Of a DNA stretch of 64,000 bases, positions 10,601-17,925 are shown in pieces. The stretch's first letter is position 1, and the number at the start of each line of letters is the position of its first letter. The notes under the pieces are model-generated. The model worked only from the letters and a program-made list of their open reading frames with translations, had not been told where the DNA came from and searched no databases. Made by a program: the position numbers and the translations under genes. This DNA comes from Coprovicinus avistercoris. Its GTDB lineage: Bacteria; Actinomycetota; Coriobacteriia; Coriobacteriales; Atopobiaceae. The DNA lies in assembly GCA_018714895.1 (NCBI GenBank), contig DVMQ01000014.1, forward strand, positions 1 to 64,000, written 5' to 3'.

Positions 10601-11223
10601 CTCAGGGGGGAAGCGCGGCTTCGGCGCTTGTCTCCATACAGCCCCAAGGTACCTATATTTACTTTACGGTCAATTGGGCAGAGGAGCCCGATGCAACCTG
10701 GTCTCATTATGCGCGTGGTGGCAACGTCTATGTCTATCGCATAGGGGATAGCGAAGCAAAGCTGCTGTATGCTCCAGGATTGAATAATGCAAATTACTGC
10801 GATTCGCAAATCGTTTGTGATGAGGAGGGTAATCTCTATTACCTCAATGACTCAGGTGTTCTTGTCAAGCTGGTTGGGTCAAGTTCAAAACCGATTATCG
10901 AAACCCATGAGAAAGACGATACAAAAGCCGAACAGCCAATAATCACTTCGCCCATTCGGAACCGGAATCCAAATAAACTTTTGGCGCAAACCAACACAGG
11001 CCAAGCAGATACCGAGCAAACAAGTGTAGCTGAGGCTTCTGAGGCGGCTATCCCCCAGGTCAGGCTGACGTCGTCAACTCATAATGTTGTGCACAAAGCA
11101 TCGCTTCCTATCCCTTTGTGGGCACTTATTGGTCTTGTGGGTTCTGGTACAGGATTGATCATTGCGCTTTTCTTACCCCGTCGTAAGCATGAGCATGAAA
11201 ACGAGGAGATGGACCATGCATAA
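7618..11223 (+). CDS. Surface-anchored multidomain protein: Ig-like repeats, DUF4430 and PQQ-like beta-propeller
   Basis: The 1201-residue protein has a signal peptide (hydrophobic run in the first 40 residues, cleavage probably near VFAQE). Bacterial Ig-like segments lie at roughly residues 60-280 and 325-400. A DUF4430 domain spans about 590-668; this fold resembles the C-terminal domain of intrinsic factor/transcobalamin. A PQQ-type beta-propeller spans about 708-1090, with repeated VVYNNTILIV-like blades. A linker, one transmembrane helix (about 1163-1186) and a basic tail end the protein. It is therefore displayed outside the cell. A B12 riboswitch lies upstream and ECF transporter genes lie downstream, so capture of cobalamin or a corrinoid is the inferred role; binding itself is not shown. 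The ATG at 7618 follows GGGGAG; ATG 7606 lacks a good site. Confidence 0.8.
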   Translation: MHSQNHSSLLQGSRFAQRVLIAILTCSLLMSLVPSEVFAQEIQTQDQPPAVTTTSDETALDEAIQALEDANWRPNPTYGVDSNINEMVIQELTELGVDVSGIEVRTHAVEFSATNDAATVGIDTSDSNNGAITYFFVNPSDLAYAWSYSTLQQAKITFTLSKGDASRTWTPARTTTIPWDKSRVTALLEEQAQKITLTFSEGESAEAVTSSFSLPTKVPGASWASVSWSSNSDALKITGYSWDDELTATPTRQATDQSVTLTATISLTGTENDAYTQSYEIVIKADPEAVAEEQQELAEKLDEGFSEEALRTLGTEETVNTDALDCDLQLPTTRTLGIDGKSYNVSYTTSDEALRVNGYAAYVYRPLPGESARKVSLTLAVTSKDNPAITAAKSIDLTIEPLNDDEIQAELDLMAEAKQGYADALADGANLSALDTSLHPFQKAYRDENGKLAWAYSEADAYPGGIVTVDLPGAGETSGYRLFRSSRPDLIAHENLVLGERPLYNTEVTITSCLSSKNYARYAEEYPDDMRFQALANQEVSASVVVRGSSGLDDPNAQKPLLVTVSIVGPDASGTQTYWAQALPVSCDAGATAADATLQALTSAGLTYDYSAGYLSSITSPYTGEALGWDAETNAYWQLWINDSYAQVGASQLYLSEGDRVEWRYAADGESGLPESPDQPGEDDEQDWTEIGSAASSNVTKAPTPTGKVEEAWSIELMDPSNFLPVSEPVVAGGKIFIAVGNRLMSLSADDRSVEASVSLSFSIDYTCRPSVSQGVLYVPLSSGVVEAYSLPTLTRLWTSEPTACADQSSCSLTIMEKDGMSIVVYGTAAFGSAGYSSGSCVALDAQTGKRVWIASLDDAGYYWTGAVQLNGFVVVGDTAGRLHAFDITTGEEQDCLALGSSISADAVVYNNTILIVTRDGVLHKIRVDADGELVSVAQQQVLGSCMAAPTVVGSTAVLCGTAVGSSNATALVLVNLETFKVEQTITQADGIALPQGGSAASALVSIQPQGTYIYFTVNWAEEPDATWSHYARGGNVYVYRIGDSEAKLLYAPGLNNANYCDSQIVCDEEGNLYYLNDSGVLVKLVGSSSKPIIETHEKDDTKAEQPIITSPIRNRNPNKLLAQTNTGQADTEQTSVAEASEAAIPQVRLTSSTHNVVHKASLPIPLWALIGLVGSGTGLIIALFLPRRKHEHENEEMDHA

Positions 11224-11839
11224 GGTGTCCAATAGTCATTTCTCGCGAAGGCGCGTTGTAATAATTGCTCTCTTGAGCTGTATTTTTGTGGTTTGTCTTG
11301 GTGCGGTGTGTTGGTTCACTTTGAGCCCGGGGCACATAGAAGATGTACTGAAGGTACCCGCTTTACAAACCACCCTTGAAGCAGATACTGTGCCAGAAGA
11401 TCAGCAAACTCAAGAACAGGAATCTGCAGCCAACGAAATCGCGCAGAACGACGATGCACAAAGTGATGCTGCATCTTCAGCTGATGCCCCTGCTGCTTCT
11501 TCTAAAGAAAACTCAGTAGAGATATCTGCTGCAAAAAGGAATGAAATAAGTATCCAAGTAACCATAGATGGCTCGCTTGGTGGCGGCTCTGTACAGTCTT
11601 TTACGCTCTCTCTTCAGTCGGGTACAACCGCTTATGATGCTCTTCTTGCGACAGGTGTTAGCGTTAATGCGCGGCCAACAGGCTATGGAACGTATGTGGC
11701 GGCAATTGATGGCATCGCAGAGAACGCTGGATCTGGTTGGGTGTATGCCATCAACGGTGTTGAACCCAATACGACTTGTTCAAACTATGTGCTTTCCGAC
11801 GGAGATACGATGGTTTGGACGTATGTCAATGTGTCATAG
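11216..11839 (+). CDS. Membrane-anchored DUF4430 (transcobalamin-like) protein
   Basis: A 207-residue protein with an N-terminal transmembrane anchor (about residues 12-34, no clear lipobox), an acidic Ala/Ser/Gln-rich spacer of about 70 residues, and one DUF4430 domain at about 110-207. The domain shows the typical GTTAYDALLATGV helix and the GSGWVYAINGVEPN turn. In vertebrate transcobalamins the related domain covers the bound B12. The ATG at 11216 follows GAGGAG and overlaps the end of the preceding gene by 8 bases, so translation is probably coupled. Context suggests it hands cobalamin, or another small ligand, to the ECF transporter. That function is inferred. Confidence 0.8.
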   Translation: MHKVSNSHFSRRRVVIIALLSCIFVVCLGAVCWFTLSPGHIEDVLKVPALQTTLEADTVPEDQQTQEQESAANEIAQNDDAQSDAASSADAPAASSKENSVEISAAKRNEISIQVTIDGSLGGGSVQSFTLSLQSGTTAYDALLATGVSVNARPTGYGTYVAAIDGIAENAGSGWVYAINGVEPNTTCSNYVLSDGDTMVWTYVNVS

Positions 11840-11873
11840 ACCTTATACAGGTTAGGCAGCAAAGAGGGCTATT

Positions 11874-12752
11874 GTGAGCACTGACAACGAGCAACATACT
11901 GCGTTTGATACGTCTCATATTTTTGTACCAGCGCTGTATTTTATCGGCATAATTGCTCTTACCATGATGGCTATGCAACCGGTACTTATTGCCCTTTCAT
12001 TTTTTGGTGCACTTGCATTTTCTTTTCTTGCGCGTGGGGCCGAAAAGACCCTACGTGGGCTTGTTTGGCAAGTTCCAGCAATACTGTTGCTTACGCTCGT
12101 CAACCCATTACTCAGTGCGGCCGGATCCACCTATGTTATGCACATTGGGCCAATTATGATTTATAGCGAGGCTCTGCTCTACGGCTTTTGTGCGGGACTT
12201 ATGCTGGTAGCAACTATTGTGTGGTTTGAAAATGTGGCAGTGGTAATCAGCTCCGATCGTATTCTTACGCTGTTTAATGGCAAGGCTCCTACGGTAGTGC
12301 TGGCCATCTCTATGACAATTCGGCTTGTTCCGATGTTGGTGAGGCGAGGCAAAGAGGTTGCCGATGTTCGTAAAGTTGCTGGTATTGATAAGAACGAAGG
12401 ATTAAAAGCTCGCATATCGTATGCGGCTGAGCAGGTTGGAACACTTGTGGGATGGTCTCTTGCAGACTCAATTGAAACAGCCGACTCAATGCGTGCTCGT
12501 GGATGGGGATCAGGCATCACTCGAAGCTGTTGGAAAGATCAGCCATTTGGCATAAAAGATGGTCTGACAAGTTTTCTTATTGCTGCATTTCTCTTGTTTT
12601 GCATCTTCCTTGCATGGGTTGCCTGTTCTCAATTCTCCTTCTATCCACGAGTTTCTACCCTTATTGTGTGGTGGGGCTATATTCCTTATGGCATGTACAT
12701 GCTTATACCTACAGTTCTTGCATGCTTGGAGAGGATCACATGGTCGAAATAA
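11874..12752 (+). CDS. ecfT: ECF transporter T component (EcfT/CbiQ family)
   Basis: EcfT is the integral membrane scaffold coupling the ATPases of an energy-coupling-factor transporter to the substrate-binding S protein. The 292-residue sequence has a hydrophobic N-terminal half with four or five membrane segments. A cytoplasmic coupling region follows, containing SIETADSMRARGWG; the Ala-Arg-Gly motif is the hallmark that docks into the ATPases. Two more hydrophobic segments lie at the C-terminus. The start is GTG at 11874 after AAAGAGGG. It overlaps the ATPase gene by 13 bases. Position in the B12-riboswitch operon points to cobalamin import, although T components can serve several S proteins. 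Confidence 0.9.
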   Translation: MSTDNEQHTAFDTSHIFVPALYFIGIIALTMMAMQPVLIALSFFGALAFSFLARGAEKTLRGLVWQVPAILLLTLVNPLLSAAGSTYVMHIGPIMIYSEALLYGFCAGLMLVATIVWFENVAVVISSDRILTLFNGKAPTVVLAISMTIRLVPMLVRRGKEVADVRKVAGIDKNEGLKARISYAAEQVGTLVGWSLADSIETADSMRARGWGSGITRSCWKDQPFGIKDGLTSFLIAAFLLFCIFLAWVACSQFSFYPRVSTLIVWWGYIPYGMYMLIPTVLACLERITWSK

Positions 12753-14248
12753 CTTCTTCCTTTCCTGCAATTTCTTTTGAAAAGGTGAGTTTTTCTTACC
12801 CTTCTTCAGATGAAGTGACTTCGCAAACAGTTATTAACGATGTTTCTTTTTCTGTATCTGCCGGTGCGTTTTGTTTGCTCACAGGCGCAACTGGTGCAGG
12901 CAAAACAACACTGCTTCGTTTGATAAAACCTGAGCTTACGCCAGCTGGTCTTTGTACAGGCCAAATACATGTTTTTGGCAAAGATGTAAGAGAGCTTTCT
13001 GTTGCTCAATCGGCTTCGTTGATTGGGTTTGTTGGTCAGGCAGGGGAGGCTCGCTGCGTTTGCGATACAGTGCTTCGGGAGCTCGCCTTTGGCTTAGAAA
13101 ACCTCGGTGTTCCATCAGAAGAAATGCATAGGCGCGTAGCAGAAACGTGCTATTTTCTCGGGATAGAAAAATTGCTCCATAAGCATTGTGCTGAGCTTTC
13201 CGGTGGTGAGCGTCAGCTTGTTGAACTTGCATCGGTGCTTGTGATGGAGCCCAAACTTCTTGTACTTGATGAGCCGACAGCTTCACTTGACCCACTGGCA
13301 CGTACAGATTTTGCCCACGCACTCTTTCGACTTAATCGAGAGCTGGGTATTACCATTTTGGCTTCTACGCATGAACCTTGGACATTAGCGCCGTATGCAA
13401 CGGAATGTCTTGGTGTACAGGAGGCACGGGTTAGTTCCAAGACACTTGATGAAGTGGCTTCTGAACCTGCTATGCCCTCAGTAGATGAGCTTTTGGATGG
13501 TGTTACCAGGATTGATGCGCAAACAGTAAGAAAGAGCCCCTGTGGCGGAATTTGTGCCCTTGAGATCTGGTTGCGCTATGAACGAACAGCTCCTTGGGTA
13601 TTGAGAAATCTTTCCTATGAAGTTCCTTCAGGATCAGTCGGTGTGATTGTTGGGGGGAATGGTTCGGGTAAATCGACGTTGCTTGCCGCTTTAGTAGGAA
13701 TACGTACGGTTTCTCGTGGGCGTGTAAAGCATCTCAATACAGCGGATGATAAGCGTATCTTGCGACATAACAAACGTATGCAGCCGTCGGTTTTGTTTGT
13801 CCCACAAGATCCTGAGGCAACATTTTCTTGCGCTCTCGTTTCTGAAGAGCTTGGTGCTTGGCTACCGAAGTGTGAGAACAATGATTATGCGTCACAGCTG
13901 GTGATGCTTTGGTCAGAACGTTTAGGGATTGAGCACTTGCTTTCTCGAGATCCGTTTGAATTGTCACGGGGACAACGCCAGTTAGTGGCCATTGGTAAAG
14001 CATTCGCATCTAATCCGAATTTGTTGATTCTTGACGAACCAACATCCGGATTAGATATGGCAGGAAAAAAGCGTGTTGCTTCAGGTATTGCTGAGCGTCG
14101 CAACAATGGGTGTACCACCATTATTGCGACGCATGATCTCATGTTTGCTCGAACACTTGCCGACAATATTTCACTCATGTTTGACGGCAACTTAGCGTGT
14201 TCGATGCCGCCGGAGATGTTTTTTTCACGAAATATCTTTTTTAAATAA
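12740..14248 (+). CDS. Fused ECF transporter ATPase (EcfA1-EcfA2 in one chain)
   Basis: Two ABC ATPase domains are joined in a 502-residue protein. The first has Walker A GATGAGKTT, signature LSGGERQ and Walker B LLVLDEPTASLD. The second has GGNGSGKST, an atypical signature LSRGQRQ, and LLILDEPTSGLD. In ECF transporters the two ATPases are usually separate proteins; here fusion fixes a 1:1 pair. It powers uptake with the EcfT encoded just upstream. The ATG at 12740 has a GGAGAGG site and lies inside the ecfT end. The open frame reaches further left to 12503, but that part is the shadow of ecfT. Confidence 0.9.
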   Translation: MVEITSSFPAISFEKVSFSYPSSDEVTSQTVINDVSFSVSAGAFCLLTGATGAGKTTLLRLIKPELTPAGLCTGQIHVFGKDVRELSVAQSASLIGFVGQAGEARCVCDTVLRELAFGLENLGVPSEEMHRRVAETCYFLGIEKLLHKHCAELSGGERQLVELASVLVMEPKLLVLDEPTASLDPLARTDFAHALFRLNRELGITILASTHEPWTLAPYATECLGVQEARVSSKTLDEVASEPAMPSVDELLDGVTRIDAQTVRKSPCGGICALEIWLRYERTAPWVLRNLSYEVPSGSVGVIVGGNGSGKSTLLAALVGIRTVSRGRVKHLNTADDKRILRHNKRMQPSVLFVPQDPEATFSCALVSEELGAWLPKCENNDYASQLVMLWSERLGIEHLLSRDPFELSRGQRQLVAIGKAFASNPNLLILDEPTSGLDMAGKKRVASGIAERRNNGCTTIIATHDLMFARTLADNISLMFDGNLACSMPPEMFFSRNIFFK

Positions 14249-14258
14249 GGAAGGTTGC

Positions 14259-14693
14259 TTATTCGTCTTTAAACGAAAGGAAAGGACTTTCATCCGTCTC
14301 TTCCAGGTCATCAAAATCTATATCAAGATCCTCAAAATCAATTTCAATGTCTTGCTCAGAATCATCATAGAAGGTGTAGGCGTTTGCGTTGGGGAGTTCT
14401 ACATCGGGCAAGGCATTGGTTATTGAAAACAATCCATCAGGTGTTGGCTGAATTTTTTGCCATTGGCAGCACACTGCTTCGGAGGGAACGTTTTCAAGTT
14501 CGACAAGTGAGTCGAGATAAATATCGCGAGCACCATCTAAGGTACTGGTATCGCGATGGTAATGCCAGAGAAGATCGCTGAACTTATCAAGCGCTTCATC
14601 AGCATTGTCGGCCGTAACGAGACAGGATAAGAGACAGTAATTATCTACAGAATCATTTTCGTCGTTATAGCTAAAATTTCCTACGTAAAGCAT
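14259..14693 (-). CDS. Uncharacterised acidic cytoplasmic protein
   Basis: I do not recognise this 144-residue protein. It opens MLYVGNFSYND, has a helical middle with ADEALDKFSDLLW, and ends in a strongly acidic tail rich in Asp and Glu (EIDFEDLDIDFDD). There is no signal peptide or membrane segment. The ATG at 14693 is chosen because GAAGGGG lies 6 bases before it; an in-frame ATG at 14717 has no site and its codons would encode the ribosome-binding site. It is transcribed against its neighbours, ends 10 bp after the ECF ATPase stop, and splits the ECF ATPase from the S component. Confidence 0.7.
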   Translation of the reverse strand: MLYVGNFSYNDENDSVDNYCLLSCLVTADNADEALDKFSDLLWHYHRDTSTLDGARDIYLDSLVELENVPSEAVCCQWQKIQPTPDGLFSITNALPDVELPNANAYTFYDDSEQDIEIDFEDLDIDFDDLEETDESPFLSFKDE

Positions 14694-14842
14694 ACGTACC
14701 CCTTCTCGCGACGGCATGAATTTTTATGTCACAACTGGGAAGTCGTGTGCTGCTTGTACCCAATTCTGAGCCAAGATACCTCTATGCCAGGTCGGATGGC
14801 ATTGTGTAACCAGATAGGCGGATAATACATAGGCGAGCTGGT

Positions 14843-15571
14843 ATGGATAACAACGCGCAGCAGATACATCAAATGCAACAACCTTTGAGAACGCATGTGA
14901 CACAGGTTCTAGAAATCATTTTGCTTCTCGCCGTTCCTACAGCACTTTTTGTATGTGCTGCCCTACGAATTGAGGCAGCGGCAGGTTTGACACTTTTTAT
15001 TGCTGTTGTTGGTGTTATGGGGATGATGGCAAATTATGAAGCATCACGACCAGCACTGCGTCAGCTTATGCCTACTGTCGTATTGGGAGCAGTAGCAGCA
15101 GCCGGCAGGGTACTTTTTGCAGTGGTACCCGACATAAAGCCGGTTTCAGCTATAACAATCGTTGCTGGAGCTTGTCTGGGAAGAAGAAATGGTTTTATGG
15201 TTGGCGCACTTGCAGCGCTTGTTTCCAACATGTTCTTCGGGCAAGGCCCCTGGACTCCTTGGCAGATGTATGCGTGGGGTCTTATCGGGTATCTAAGTGG
15301 CGTGCTTGCTCAAAAGGGCATAATTTCTTCTGGTCGCTCTGTCAGTGTGTTTGGATTCTTATCTTGCCTGCTCTATGGCGTAATCTTAAACGGGTGGTAC
15401 ATCGTAGGATATGTATATCCACTTACACTCACAGGTGCTTTGGCGGCTTTATTAGCTGGATTTTCACTTGATTTAGTTCATGCGGTAGCAACCGTAGTAT
15501 TTCTTGCATTGATATGGAAACCGTGGACAATTCGAATCCGTCGTGTTGTGCGCACCTATGATTTGGTATGA
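14843..15571 (+). CDS. ECF transporter S component, probably cobalamin-specific (CbrT-like)
   Basis: A 242-residue integral membrane protein with six probable membrane segments. It has the features of a CbrT-type S component: a long first loop, the conserved ACLGRRNGFMVGALAALVSN stretch, and GPWTPWQMYAWGLIGYLSG near the middle. S components bind the vitamin and dock with EcfT/EcfA. Vitamin specificity is inferred from nearby ECF genes under a B12 riboswitch. It is separated from them by a reverse-strand gene and has no visible riboswitch of its own. The ATG at 14843 follows a weak AGGCGAG site. Confidence 0.8.
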   Translation: MDNNAQQIHQMQQPLRTHVTQVLEIILLLAVPTALFVCAALRIEAAAGLTLFIAVVGVMGMMANYEASRPALRQLMPTVVLGAVAAAGRVLFAVVPDIKPVSAITIVAGACLGRRNGFMVGALAALVSNMFFGQGPWTPWQMYAWGLIGYLSGVLAQKGIISSGRSVSVFGFLSCLLYGVILNGWYIVGYVYPLTLTGALAALLAGFSLDLVHAVATVVFLALIWKPWTIRIRRVVRTYDLV

Positions 15572-15600
15572 CGATGCTTCAATGATTCTGCAAAAATCTT

Positions 15601-15628
15601 TTGTCCTGGTAACATTGAAGAGTAATAT
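15601..15628 (+). promoter_or_regulatory. Possible sigma-70 type promoter for yebC
   Basis: TTGTCC (15601-15606) and TAATAT (15623-15628) are separated by 16 bases and lie about 90 bases before the yebC start. The match is reasonable, but it is unsupported by any other signal. Confidence 0.4.
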
Positions 15629-15720
15629 ATGTAAGGCTCATAGGTCCTTGTATGTAGGATGCAGATGATCCAACAAGATCGATTCAAGGGCTATCAGATA
15701 TAGCAGTAAAGGAGACATGC

Positions 15721-16521
15721 ATGTCCGGACACTCCAAGTGGGCAACCACCAAGCATAAGAAAGCAGCCATCGATGCTAAGCGTTCGTCGCTGTTCTCTAA
15801 GCTTTCGCGCAACATTACCGTTGCAGCAAAGCTTGGCGGCGATCCCAACCCGGACAACAACGCTTCTCTTGCGGCTGCTGTTGCACGTGCGCGCATGGTA
15901 TCTATGCCGAATGCCAAAATTAAGGCAGCAATTGACAAGGCTTTTGGTTCAGGTGCAGATGCTGCCAATTATGAGGAGATTGTTTACGAGGGTTATGGTC
16001 CCGCAGGCATCGCAGTCTATGTTGACTGCTTGACTGATAACAAGAATCGCACCGCAGCAGATGTTCGCTCTGCCTTCTCTCATTCTGGCGGCTCGCTTGG
16101 TACTTCCGGTTCAGTTGCTTTCCAGTTTGAGCGCAAAGGCTCCATCGCAGTCGAGAAGATCATCAAGTCTGATGATAAAAAGGTTGCCGACAAAGAGAAC
16201 GCTGTTGACGAAGATGAATTCATGATGGCTGTTGCTGAGGCCGGCGGCGACGATTATGAGGACGCTGGTGAGCAGTGGATTGTTTGGACTGCTTACGACA
16301 AGATGCAAGAGGTTCAGAAGGCTCTCGAGGATCAGGGCATTGAGGTAAAGGGTTCTGAACTTACCATGGTTCCTACCACGCCAACTGATGTTTCAGTGGC
16401 AGATGCCAAGAAGGTTCAGCGCCTGATCGATCGTCTTGATGAGCTAGAGGATGTTCAGAACGTCTACTCCACAATGAACATGACTGATGAGATCGCTGAG
16501 GCACTCGCTGCTGACGAGTAA
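15721..16521 (+). CDS. yebC: YebC/PmpR family protein
   Basis: A 266-residue YebC protein beginning with the conserved MSGHSKWATTKHKKAA. It continues with the family block PNAKIKAAIDKAFG and the EGYGP...DCLTDNKNRT region. Family members bind DNA or ribosomes: they act as transcription regulators, and recent work on YebC proteins points to help with translation of proline-rich stretches. The chain is somewhat longer than the usual 240-250 residues, with a charged Lys/Asp/Glu insert near 140-165. The ATG at 15721 follows GGAGAC. It is flanked by its own likely promoter and a strong terminator, so it appears monocistronic. Confidence 0.95.
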   Translation: MSGHSKWATTKHKKAAIDAKRSSLFSKLSRNITVAAKLGGDPNPDNNASLAAAVARARMVSMPNAKIKAAIDKAFGSGADAANYEEIVYEGYGPAGIAVYVDCLTDNKNRTAADVRSAFSHSGGSLGTSGSVAFQFERKGSIAVEKIIKSDDKKVADKENAVDEDEFMMAVAEAGGDDYEDAGEQWIVWTAYDKMQEVQKALEDQGIEVKGSELTMVPTTPTDVSVADAKKVQRLIDRLDELEDVQNVYSTMNMTDEIAEALAADE

Positions 16522-16546
16522 TGATCGAGAGATAATCATCGCTTGG

Positions 16547-16578
16547 AAGGGGCGCGTTTTTTGACGCGCTCCTTTTTT
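16547..16578 (+). terminator. Rho-independent terminator after yebC
   Basis: AAGGGGCGCGT (16547-16557) pairs with ACGCGCTCCTT (16564-16574), with one G-T wobble, and is followed by a T run. It closes the yebC transcript. Confidence 0.85.
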
Positions 16579-16714
16579 CATAAGCTCAAAAAGCAGCTGT
16601 TCTTTTATCTCAATAAACTTGAATAGACATCTCGTCATATAACAAGCCATTTAAGGGGTATGCTCTCATTGTCGGACGACATGAGAGAAGCCGTGAGGCA
16701 TCGGGAGGTTTGCA

Positions 16715-17392
16715 ATGGGCGGATTCAAGCGGCTGTGTCTTGCTATTTACAGCTTAGCTGGATTTGCAGCGTTAGCTGCATTGGGACTTACCGTAGTGGG
16801 CCCTTGGACAAAGAGAGCTTCTCAGCTTTTTTCATATGAATGGTATTTCTATACGGTGTTAGTGCTTGCAGGTATTCTTGCGTTCGGCCTGCTTATTTCA
16901 CTGCTTCGTGCACTTTTTTCGCGCCGTGACCGCGCTATTGTCGTCTGTGAGATTGATGGAGATAAAGTAAGCGTCACCCGTGATGCCATTGCTTCTCAGG
17001 CTTCTCACATTGTTGCCAATGACGGTATTTGTATTGCAGAAGATGTTTTTGTAACGGTAGGTCGTCACGGTGTGGTGGATGTCGATGTGAAAGTATCTCC
17101 TCGTTCAAGTGTTGATATCCGTAAAAAAGGCCCTTCTATGCATGACAAGCTTGTGCGTGAGCTTGAAGCGCTTTGTGGAGATAGCCTCGGTTCGGTATCG
17201 ATTGAGTTTTTAGAAGCACAACAGCCTTCTTCAGTGGCTGCGGATATTGAGGATGATATTTCTGTTCCTGAACCACGAAAAGGTTCAGAAATTACGTATA
17301 TTCCGCGTCCTTCATCATCTGATGTATCTTCATCAGAGAGTGAATCTGCATCTGAGACCGACGTTTCTAACCATACAGAGGGAGATGAGTAA
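16715..17392 (+). CDS. amaP: Alkaline shock response membrane anchor protein AmaP
   Basis: A 225-residue protein with two N-terminal transmembrane segments (about residues 7-30 and 45-68). A cytoplasmic domain follows, resembling half of an Asp23 fold (VDVDVKVSPRSSVDI), and then a Ser/Glu-rich disordered tail. In Gram-positive bacteria AmaP tethers Asp23 to the membrane. The ATG at 16715 follows GGGAGGTTTGCA. It heads a three-gene cluster with a small membrane protein and an Asp23 protein, spaced by only 2 bp from the next gene. Confidence 0.8.
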   Translation: MGGFKRLCLAIYSLAGFAALAALGLTVVGPWTKRASQLFSYEWYFYTVLVLAGILAFGLLISLLRALFSRRDRAIVVCEIDGDKVSVTRDAIASQASHIVANDGICIAEDVFVTVGRHGVVDVDVKVSPRSSVDIRKKGPSMHDKLVRELEALCGDSLGSVSIEFLEAQQPSSVAADIEDDISVPEPRKGSEITYIPRPSSSDVSSSESESASETDVSNHTEGDE

Positions 17393-17394
17393 CT

Positions 17395-17838
17395 ATGGCT
17401 GAGCGGGAAGAAAATGTTTCAGGCAGTAAGGCCCCTAAAGCACGTATTGACGCTGCGCCGTCTACCTCGCCAGAACCAACTATAGAGCATGGTTACTCAG
17501 CTTCCGGCCAGCAGGAAGTGCACGAAGAAGATAAAACGCAGACTGCTTCAAAAGACGGTTCCTCTTCTACAGATGGGGCTGCCAAGAAGCACGCTTCTTC
17601 GGTGGTGCGAGATTTGCGGGCATGGCTGGAGGATACATTCCCAGGCAATGTCAATGCTGTTATCTTTGCAGTACTCGGTTTGATAGTGGCATTACTGCTC
17701 TTTATGATTGGACTGTGGAGAACGCTAGTCCTTGTCGTATTAGTTGTTTTGGGTGTCGCTTTTGGTCAGTATCTCGATGGCGATCCCAAGATTGTTCGTT
17801 TCTTTACAACACTCTTTTCGGATAGGAATCACCGATAG
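17395..17838 (+). CDS. Small membrane protein of the Asp23 cluster (DUF2273-like)
   Basis: A 147-residue protein. The first 75 residues are hydrophilic and low in complexity (Ser, Glu, Lys, Ala). A short helix WLEDTFPGNVNAV follows, then a hydrophobic hairpin at about 83-125, ending with the FLIVALLL/LDGDPKIVRFF type pattern seen in DUF2273 proteins next to Asp23. It probably helps anchor Asp23 at the membrane. It starts 2 bp after amaP, so the two are cotranscribed. The family name is my reading of the pattern; the long N-terminal extension is unusual. Confidence 0.65.
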   Translation: MAEREENVSGSKAPKARIDAAPSTSPEPTIEHGYSASGQQEVHEEDKTQTASKDGSSSTDGAAKKHASSVVRDLRAWLEDTFPGNVNAVIFAVLGLIVALLLFMIGLWRTLVLVVLVVLGVAFGQYLDGDPKIVRFFTTLFSDRNHR

Positions 17839-17925
17839 GAAGTTTTTTCAATCGCATGTTCGCATTCATGAGAGCCGACAGGTAATATCTGAGCAAGTTA
17901 CCTTGTTCAGGTGGGAGGAGACACC

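Noticed and set aside
12503..12739. Upstream extension of the fused ECF ATPase
   Set aside because: It reads through the end of ecfT in another frame and lacks homology; the ATG at 12740 has a proper ribosome-binding site.
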